DNA from: Mycolicibacterium madagascariense
GTDB taxonomy: Bacteria; Actinomycetota; Actinomycetes; Mycobacteriales; Mycobacteriaceae
NCBI RefSeq assembly: GCF_010729665.1
Contig: NZ_AP022610.1
Span: forward strand, 2,852,001 to 2,916,000
DNA: 64,000 nucleotides
Direction of reading: 5' to 3'
A program made the translations under genes and the position numbers. The first letter of the stretch is position 1. Each line of letters begins with the position of its first letter. This document shows, piece by piece, positions 57,847-64,000 of this stretch. Under the pieces are notes generated by a model. It did no database searches. It was given only the letters and a program-made list of their open reading frames with translations, and was not told the origin of the DNA.

Positions 57847-59243
57847 CCGCCGGCCTCACCGTGCTCGCCGACGACGCCCCGAAGCTGACCGAGCCGGTGG
57901 CCTCCGGTGGGCAGTTGCTGCTCGCCTTCCTGGCGGGCATCGCGGTCATCGTCGTGCTCATCACGGTGGTCAAGCTGCATCCGTTCCTGTCCCTCATCTT
58001 CGGTGCCCTCGTGGTCGGCATCGTGGCGGGTCAGGACGTCCAGGCCGTATTGTCCTCGTTCGCAAAGGGATTCGGCGATACCGCCGCCAGCGTCGGCACC
58101 CTGATCGCGCTGGGCGCCATGTTCGCCAAGCTCCTCGCCGACTCCGGCGGGGCGGACCAGATCGTCGACACCATCATCGGGCACTCCTCACCGCGGATGC
58201 TGCCGTGGGCAATGGCGTTGGTGGGAGCCATCATCGGGCTGCCGATGTTCTTCGAGATCGGTCTCGTGCTGCTGATGCCCGTCATCTACCTGGTGTCGCG
58301 CCGGTCGCAACAGTCGCTGGTGACCGTCGGAATCCCGGCCCTGGCCGGACTGTCCGCCATGCACGGATTCGTGCCGCCGCACCCGGGTCCACTGACGGCC
58401 ATCGGCCTGCTCCACGCCGACCTCGGCATCACGCTGGCGCTCGGCGTGGTGGTCGCCGTCCCGACGATCCTGCTGGCCGGCCCGCTCTACGGCCGGGTGG
58501 CCGGACGCTGGGTGGTGGTCGACGCACCGGACACCTTCAACGCCGACCGGCTCGCCGACGGGGAGCAGCGGCGCCGCCCCTCGTTCGGCATCACGCTGTT
58601 CAGCATCCTGCTGCCGGTCGTGCTGATGCTCGGCAAGGCCGTCGTGGACGTGCTCCTCAGCGCCAAGACCCACCCCGTGCGCCAGGTCCTCGACACCCTG
58701 GGCACGCCACTGGTCGCGCTGCTGATCGCGGTCGTCGTCGGCATGTTCACCCTGGGCAGGGGCGCGGGGATGGACCGCCGCGAGATCACGGCGTGCATCG
58801 AGTCCGGTCTACCGCCGGTCGCGAGCATCATCCTGATCGTGGCCGCGGGCGGCGGCTTCAAGCAGGTACTGGTCGACACCGGCATCGGCACGCTGCTGGC
58901 CCGCTGGGCGGAGGGTGCGCACGTCTCGGTGCTCGTGCTGGCCTGGGTCATCGCGGTGCTGATCCGCCTGGCCACGGGCTCGGCAACCGTCGCGACCATC
59001 ACGGCGTCGTCGCTGGTCGTCCCGCTGGTTGCCGGATTGCCCAGCACCCAGGTGTCACTCGCCGTCCTCGCGGTCGGCGCGGGTTCGCTGTTCTTCTCCC
59101 ACGTCAACGACGCCGGGTTCTGGTTGGTGAATCAGTACTTCCGGCTCACGGTGGGGCAGACGATCAAGACGTGGTCGATCATGGAGACCGTGCTGTCGGT
59201 CAGCGGCCTGGCCGTCGTCCTGCTCCTCGACCTGGTGGTCTGA
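57843..59243 (+). CDS. gntP: Gluconate permease (GntP family)
   Basis: This is a gluconate:H+ symporter with about 12-14 membrane segments in 466 residues. Family landmarks are [58 protein letters not shown] and the C-terminal [19 protein letters not shown]. The GTG overlaps the kinase stop by 4 bases, making a kinase-permease pair under the divergent GntR regulator. A strong hairpin follows the stop. Confidence 0.94.
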   Translation: MTAGLTVLADDAPKLTEPVASGGQLLLAFLAGIAVIVVLITVVKLHPFLSLIFGALVVGIVAGQDVQAVLSSFAKGFGDTAASVGTLIALGAMFAKLLADSGGADQIVDTIIGHSSPRMLPWAMALVGAIIGLPMFFEIGLVLLMPVIYLVSRRSQQSLVTVGIPALAGLSAMHGFVPPHPGPLTAIGLLHADLGITLALGVVVAVPTILLAGPLYGRVAGRWVVVDAPDTFNADRLADGEQRRRPSFGITLFSILLPVVLMLGKAVVDVLLSAKTHPVRQVLDTLGTPLVALLIAVVVGMFTLGRGAGMDRREITACIESGLPPVASIILIVAAGGGFKQVLVDTGIGTLLARWAEGAHVSVLVLAWVIAVLIRLATGSATVATITASSLVVPLVAGLPSTQVSLAVLAVGAGSLFFSHVNDAGFWLVNQYFRLTVGQTIKTWSIMETVLSVSGLAVVLLLDLVV

Positions 59244-59261
59244 CACGCAGGGGGAGCGGTG

Positions 59262-59301
59262 GCCGCCGCCGGTGGCCGCGACGCGATCCACCGGCGGCGG
59301 C
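59262..59301. terminator. Bidirectional hairpin terminator
   Basis: GCCGCCGCCGGTGG (59262-59275) pairs perfectly with CCACCGGCGGCGGC (59288-59301) around a 12-base loop. It lies between the convergent gntP and DoxX-family genes. Confidence 0.8.
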
Positions 59302-59307
59302 ACAGCG

Positions 59308-60333
59308 TCAGCCGACGCGCTTCTCGAGTTCCTTGCGCGCCTTCTTCACGTCCTTGCGGGCCTGCTTGGCCTGCTTGCGCCCGACCTTCGCCAGATCCGC
59401 GCCACGGTCCTGGGCCAACTCGGCGAGTTCGTTGCCGCGATCGCGGGCACGGTCGGCGAGCTCGGCCCCGCGGTCACGAGCCGCGCTCGCGAGTTCGGGC
59501 GCCTTGTCGCGGGCGGCGTCGACCAGCTTGGAGCTGCGCTTCTGGGCGACCTCGGCCAACTCGGCGCTGCGATCCTGGGTGACCTCGGCGAGGGCGGCGC
59601 CGCGCTTGCGGGCGGCCTTGGCGATCTTGGGTGCACGGTCGCGGGCCACGTCGGCGAGTTCGCTACCTCGCTCGTAGGCCACGTCGGCCAGCTCGGCACC
59701 GCGCTTCTGCGCGACGTCGGCCAGCTCCGCACCGCGCTTCTGCGCGACGTCGGCCAACTCCGCGCCGCGCTCGCGGGCCACGTGCAGCCCGCTGTGCAGT
59801 CCGTCGCCGATCTTGTCGACCAGTTCGGCGTCGATCAGCGCGCCGCCGGAACTCGACGGCAGCACGCCCGTCACGGACTCGCTCAGCTTCCGCGCGGCCC
59901 GACGACCGCGCCAGCCGAGCGACGGCCGGCCCTCGGTGTCGACCGACGCGATGATCAGCCCGCCGATGAGGCCGACGTCGGCGAACAGCGCCCGCCGCTC
60001 GGCGGCCTTGCGGGCGGGATCCGTCTCATTCCAAAAGGCATGTCCACCAAGGCTTCCCGGCACGACGCTGACGGCGAGGGCCGCCGACGAGAGGCGGGGC
60101 AGCTTACCGCTGGCCAGCAGCAGGCCGGCGCCGATCTGAACGCCGGCGGTGATCTTCGCGACGGTCTCGGCGTCGGTGGGAACGTTCGGGCCGACGGGGT
60201 CGGGGAGCTTGCTCAGCCCCTCGAGGGTCGGGCGGGCGGCGTCAGCGGCGGGCTTGGGGCTGCGCAGTGCCTCTACACCGCGGGTGATGAACGTGGTGGC
60301 CAGCATGGGACGCGCGATTCGACGGATCAACAT
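59308..60333 (-). CDS. DoxX-family membrane protein with 11-residue repeat tail
   Basis: Residues 1 to about 145 form a DoxX-type four-helix domain ([49 protein letters not shown]). From about residue 187 the protein consists of twelve 11-residue repeats with the pattern R-x-R-G-x-E-L-A-D-V-A, then a Lys/Arg-rich end ([19 protein letters not shown]). Such 11-mer repeats form long amphipathic helices, as in apolipoproteins and LEA proteins. The ATG at 60333 was chosen. The function is unknown; DoxX relatives are linked to redox or membrane stress. Length 341. Confidence 0.8.
   Translation of the reverse strand: MLIRRIARPMLATTFITRGVEALRSPKPAADAARPTLEGLSKLPDPVGPNVPTDAETVAKITAGVQIGAGLLLASGKLPRLSSAALAVSVVPGSLGGHAFWNETDPARKAAERRALFADVGLIGGLIIASVDTEGRPSLGWRGRRAARKLSESVTGVLPSSSGGALIDAELVDKIGDGLHSGLHVARERGAELADVAQKRGAELADVAQKRGAELADVAYERGSELADVARDRAPKIAKAARKRGAALAEVTQDRSAELAEVAQKRSSKLVDAARDKAPELASAARDRGAELADRARDRGNELAELAQDRGADLAKVGRKQAKQARKDVKKARKELEKRVG
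59380..59775 (-). repeat. Twelve 33-base repeats coding the DoxX tail
   Basis: Read on the minus strand from 59775, twelve 33-base units encode variants of [11 protein letters not shown]. The early copies are nearly identical ([11 protein letters not shown] twice) and later ones drift, for example [11 protein letters not shown] and [11 protein letters not shown]. No unit breaks the frame. Confidence 0.9.
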
Positions 60334-60444
60334 GCGGCGGGGTTTCCCCGGCGGGCCCGGATGCAAACCCGCTCTTCGCCCGCGTTCCCAGCGTCCTTTC
60401 AACCGCCGTTAGGGTGGGGGTTTCCATTGTCGAAGGAGGTCGTC

Positions 60445-61857
60445 GTGGCCCTCGTTGCGGGAGTCGATTCGTCCACGCAGTCCTGCAAGGTCGTGATCTG
60501 CGACGCCCACACCGGCGAGGTCGTGCGCTCGGGATCCGCGCCGCATCCCGCGGGCACCGAGGTCGACCCGGCGCGCTGGTGGGCCGCCCTCGCCGACGCG
60601 TCCACGGCCGCGGGCGGTCTGGACGACGTCGAGGCGGTCGCGGTCGGCGCCCAGCAGCACGGCATGGTCTGCCTCGACACGGCGGGCAACGTCGTGCGGG
60701 ATGCCCTGCTGTGGAACGACACGCGATCCGGCGCCGCGGCCGACGCGCTCGTCGACGAACTCGGCGGGCCCGGCGAGTGGGCCGAGCGCATCGGCGTGGT
60801 GCCCGTCGCGTCCATCACGGCGACCAAACTGCGCTGGTTGGCCGACCACGAACCCAAGAACGCCGACGCGACCGCCGCCGTGTGTCTGCCGCACGACTGG
60901 TTGACGTGGCGGCTCACCGGATCGACAGACGTCGCCGACATCCGCACCGACCGCAGCGACGCCAGCGGCACCGGGTACTTCGCCGCCGCGGACGGCACCT
61001 ATCAGCCGGACCTGCTGCGACTCGCGATGCGCGGCCGCCAGCCCGCCGTCCCCACCGTCCTAGGGCCGAACGACTCGGCGGGGCGGACCACCGCCGGCGC
61101 GGTGCTCGGCGCCGGAGCCGGCGACAACGCGGCCGCCGCGCTGGGACTCGGGGTCGGCCGCGGTGACTGCGTCGTCTCGCTGGGCACCTCGGGGGTGGTC
61201 AGCGCCGTCGGCGACGCCGCCGCCCACGATCCGGAGGGCCTCGTCGCCGGATTCGCCGACGCCACCGGGCGTCAGTTGCCCCTGGTGTGCACGCTCAACG
61301 GCGCGCCCGTGCTCGCCGCGGTCGCCACGATGCTGGGAGTCGACTTCGACGAGTTCGACCGGCTGGCGCTGTCCGCACCCGCGGGCTCGGAGGGACTCGT
61401 GCTGGTGCCCTACTTCGACGGCGAACGCTCCCCGAACCTGCCCGACGCCGCGGGGGCGCTGCACGGCGTCACCACCCGAAACCTCGTTCCCGCCAACGTC
61501 GCTCGCGCCGCCGTCGAGGGGCTGCTGGCCTCGATCCAGTTCTGCATCGGGGCGATCTCCCGCCAGGGCGTCGACGTCGAACGGGTGATCATGGTCGGCG
61601 GAGGTGCCCGCTCGGAGGCCGTACGCCGCATCGCGCCCGCGATTCTCGGCATGCCCGTGCACGTTCCCGCGCCGGGGGAGTACGTGGCCCGCGGTGCGGC
61701 GCGTCAGGCCGCCTGGGTCCTGTCGGGCTCCGATGCCCCACCCCCGTGGGAGGTCGACGTGACGGCATCGTTCACCGCCGAGCCGACGCCCGCGGTCCTC
61801 GAGCGGTACTCGGCGGCGCAGTCGCTGACCCTGGGTCAGCGCGCGTCGGGCGCCTAG
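60445..61857 (+). CDS. xylB: FGGY-family sugar kinase, probably xylulokinase
   Basis: FGGY kinases phosphorylate pentuloses and polyols. The N-terminus has [13 protein letters not shown] and [11 protein letters not shown], the latter typical of xylulokinase. The phosphate loop [14 protein letters not shown], the [12 protein letters not shown] segment and the C-terminal [16 protein letters not shown] are intact. At 470 residues the length is usual. AAGGAGGT at 60433-60440 just before the GTG at 60445 fixes the start. No xylose isomerase is adjacent, so the natural substrate could be D-xylulose from a polyol such as arabitol or xylitol. The stop shares CTAG with the convergent LysR gene. Confidence 0.88.
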   Translation: MALVAGVDSSTQSCKVVICDAHTGEVVRSGSAPHPAGTEVDPARWWAALADASTAAGGLDDVEAVAVGAQQHGMVCLDTAGNVVRDALLWNDTRSGAAADALVDELGGPGEWAERIGVVPVASITATKLRWLADHEPKNADATAAVCLPHDWLTWRLTGSTDVADIRTDRSDASGTGYFAAADGTYQPDLLRLAMRGRQPAVPTVLGPNDSAGRTTAGAVLGAGAGDNAAAALGLGVGRGDCVVSLGTSGVVSAVGDAAAHDPEGLVAGFADATGRQLPLVCTLNGAPVLAAVATMLGVDFDEFDRLALSAPAGSEGLVLVPYFDGERSPNLPDAAGALHGVTTRNLVPANVARAAVEGLLASIQFCIGAISRQGVDVERVIMVGGGARSEAVRRIAPAILGMPVHVPAPGEYVARGAARQAAWVLSGSDAPPPWEVDVTASFTAEPTPAVLERYSAAQSLTLGQRASGA

Positions 61858-62771
61858 GGCCTGGCCACGGGTCGCGGCCACTTCACCTCGGCGACAACAC
61901 CATTGGCCGGTCGCAGCCGGTCGGTCACCGCCCGCAGCGGCGACCACGTCGACCGGCCGATCCTGGTGACCGCATACGCCGTAAGCACCACGCCGGGATC
62001 CTGGAGCGCGACGACCTCGACCCCGGCGCTACGGGGTCGGTGCAGGGGGAGCAGACCCACCCCGTACCCGGCCGCGATCAGGTCCTCGACCAACTCCAGG
62101 CTGTCGATCTGGTGGGCGATGCGGGGCTGAAAGCCGTTGAGCGCACCCAGTGTTCGCACGGCACGTTCGTCGGCGGTGTTGCGCGAGTTGACGATCCAGT
62201 CATGCCCGGCGTACCTCGAGACGTCGGCGGGCCCGTCGGAGTCGGCGGCGGGGACGCCGAGCCCCCACGGGGTCGACCACAGCGGCGTGGCCTCCAGGAC
62301 CGGGCCGGGACTCGCCGGAGCCAAGTTGTAGTCGTAGGCCAGCACGAGATCCAGATCGTCGTCGGCGAGCAGCGCGAAGGCCTCGATCGGTTCGTACTCG
62401 CTGACGATGACGCGCACGGCCGGGTGAGTCCGGGCCAACTCCGCCAGTATCGGGAGCAGCGACACGCGAATGCCCGTCGAAAACCCGCCCACCCGAAGCG
62501 TGCCCGCGGGTTCGGCCTCGGGGTCGAGGTCGAGACGCGCGGTGTCCACCGCCGCCAGGATCGTCACCGCGTGATCGGCCAGCCGGCGACCCGCCGGAGT
62601 CAACCGCACCCGTCTGCCCTGCGGCTCGATCAGGTCGACGCCGACGTCCTTCGCCAGCGCGGCGATCTGCTGGGACACCGTCGAGGTGGTCAGGTGGTGC
62701 GCTTCGGCGACCGCTCGCATCGAGCCGAGACGCGACAGCGCGAGCAGCAGCAGGAGTCGGCGGGTGTCCAC
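61854..62771 (-). CDS. LysR-family regulator
   Basis: The 305-residue protein has an N-terminal helix-turn-helix ([50 protein letters not shown]) and a substrate-binding effector domain ([46 protein letters not shown]). The GTG at 62771 was chosen because it directly precedes the helix-turn-helix; the frame remains open far upstream across the sensor kinase gene. It converges with xylB and is divergent from the sensor kinase, 166 bases away. Its target is unclear. Confidence 0.88.
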   Translation of the reverse strand: MDTRRLLLLLALSRLGSMRAVAEAHHLTTSTVSQQIAALAKDVGVDLIEPQGRRVRLTPAGRRLADHAVTILAAVDTARLDLDPEAEPAGTLRVGGFSTGIRVSLLPILAELARTHPAVRVIVSEYEPIEAFALLADDDLDLVLAYDYNLAPASPGPVLEATPLWSTPWGLGVPAADSDGPADVSRYAGHDWIVNSRNTADERAVRTLGALNGFQPRIAHQIDSLELVEDLIAAGYGVGLLPLHRPRSAGVEVVALQDPGVVLTAYAVTRIGRSTWSPLRAVTDRLRPANGVVAEVKWPRPVARP

Positions 62772-62937
62772 GCACGCATTGTCGTCGGGGTACCCCGCGG
62801 GGCCCGCCTGGGGTCGGTCTCGGTCAAGGGCGGTGTCGAGGGGGCATGATCGGGGTACCTTCGCTGGTGGCGAGGGGGGCGGTCTCCCCGGTCGCCGGGA
62901 CGTCGTCGTACGAGAGGGCTGGATTGCGTGAGCGCTG

Positions 62938-64000
62938 GGCGGCACGAGTCCCACGACGGCGTCTTCGACGCTGATCCCCAGATCGGCGGGGATCTGGCCC
63001 AGGTCGATTGGGCGGCAACGCCGCTCGGCAATCCGGACCAGTGGCCGCAGAGCCTGCAGACCGCGGTCAGCATCCTGCTGTCGACGCGGTTCTCGATGTG
63101 GATGGCGTGGGGGCCCGAGCTCACCTTCTTCTGCAATGCGGCGTATCGCCGGGACACGCTGGCGGCGAAGTATCCGTGGGCGCTGGGCCGGCCGGCGAGC
63201 GAGGTGTGGGCCGAGATCTGGGACGACATCGGACCGCGGATCGATCGCGTGCTGTCCACCGGCCAGGCGACGTGGGACGAAGCGCTGCTGCTGTTCTTGG
63301 AGCGGTCCGGGTATTCCGAGGAGTCCTATCACACGTTCTCCTACAGCCCGCTGCGCGACGACGACGGCACGGTCGTCGGAATCCTCTGTGTCGTAAGCGA
63401 AGACACCGAGCGGGTGATCAGCGGTCGACGCATGACGACGCTGCGCGAACTGGGCTCCGACCCCAGCGTGCGCCCCTCGGAGGCAGAGATGCTGGACTCC
63501 GCGGCGCGCCAACTCGAGCACAACCTGAACGACCTGCCGTTCACCCTGACCTACCTGTTCGACGACGACGGGTCCGCGCGGCTGGTGGCCACCAGCGGCA
63601 TCACCGCCGGGCACCCCGTGGCGCCGGCCGAGTTGCCCGCGGACGCGCCCGGCGTATGGCCGCACGAGGCATCGAGACGTGGCGACGCGGTGCTCGTCGA
63701 GCTGACGGGTGACCCCTACGCCGACCTGCCGACCGGCGCCTGGCCGGCACCGCCGACCCACGCGCTGGTGGTGCCGCTGCAACAGCAGGGCGCCGCTCCG
63801 CTGGGTTTCCTGGTCGCCGCGCTCAACCGCTACCGGCCCCTCGACGACGGCTACCGCGGGTTCGTCGAACTGATCGCCGCGCACGTCGCCGCCGAGGTGG
63901 GCAGCGCGCGCAGCTACCGGGCCGAACAGCGCCGCGCCGAGGATCTCGCCGAGCTGGACCGCGCCAAGACCACCTTCTTCTCCAACATCAGCCACGAATT
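62938..64000 (+). CDS. PAS/GAF sensor histidine kinase, 5' part
   Basis: The gene runs out of the window after 354 codons. The first 150 residues contain a PAS-type domain (TPLGNPDQWPQSLQTAVSILLSTRFSMWMAWGPELTFFCNAAY, then FSYSPLRDDDGTVVGILCVVSEDTERV). A GAF-like region follows (residues about 170-325, ALVVPLQQQGAAPLGFLVAALNRYRPLDD). The last visible residues, KTTFFSNISHE, are the start of a HisKA dimerisation domain with the phosphoacceptor His. This TPLGxPxxWP architecture is common in large actinobacterial hybrid kinases. The GTG at 62938 has GAGAGGG upstream. Confidence 0.87.

Noticed and set aside
59380..59775. 33-base repeats suggesting a CRISPR array or VNTR
   Set aside because: They are contiguous without spacers, in frame and encode an 11-residue helix repeat.

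Overview
The window looks like chromosome from a rapidly growing mycobacterium (Mycolicibacterium type). The DNA is GC-rich, with many GTG starts and 4-base start/stop overlaps. Gene content and order resemble what I recall of the M. smegmatis trp-lgt-gltBD-pyk-cyd region and the M. tuberculosis Rv1613-Rv1634 region. This placement rests on recalled protein families, not on a database search.

Layout: 1-2592 holds the end of the tryptophan operon (trpC 3' part, trpB, trpA). It runs directly into lgt, which carries a roughly 520-residue acidic repeat tail, and a small DUF2752 membrane protein. 5509-13899 holds glutamate synthase gltB-gltD, pyruvate kinase and a TesB-type thioesterase. 13871-19849 (minus strand) is the cytochrome bd operon cydA-cydB-cydD-cydC with a DUF4190 gene at its end. 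An HdeD-like membrane protein (minus) and a three-gene polar amino-acid ABC importer follow, up to 23433. A 0.9 kb non-coding, partly AT-rich stretch precedes a secreted glycoside-hydrolase-like protein and a small secreted protein. 27030-33065 holds a tRNA-Leu(CAA), the ANTAR regulator pdtaR and a complete branched-chain amino-acid/amide importer (livJHMGF).

33146-34861 is a thiolase-like/OB-fold pair, both minus strand, behind a perfect palindrome that fits the KstR operator. 34905-46412 is the core block polA, a PrsW-like protease, rpsA, coaE (CoaE-GrpB fusion), a secreted protein, a DUF402 protein, uvrB and an MFS exporter. The exporter promoter has a MerR-type geometry. After mgtC and tRNA-Cys the region becomes accessory: a DMT exporter with a divergent LysR regulator, an LppI-like lipoprotein divergent from a LipT-like esterase, and a copper amine oxidase translationally coupled to a kinase-like fusion protein. 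Then come an SCO6745-family protein with a GntR regulator divergent from gluconate kinase and permease, a DoxX protein with 11-residue repeats, a xylulokinase-like FGGY kinase with a convergent LysR regulator, and the start of a PAS/GAF sensor histidine kinase cut off by the window end.

Most of the window is ordinary core metabolism. The least explained items are the amine oxidase/kinase-fusion pair, the Lgt repeat tail, the MerR-like promoter of the exporter, a likely non-AUG (AUC) start on the DUF402 gene, the hairpin over the gltB ribosome-binding site, and three convergent gene pairs that end on one shared CTAG. I found no CRISPR array, insertion sequence or prophage.
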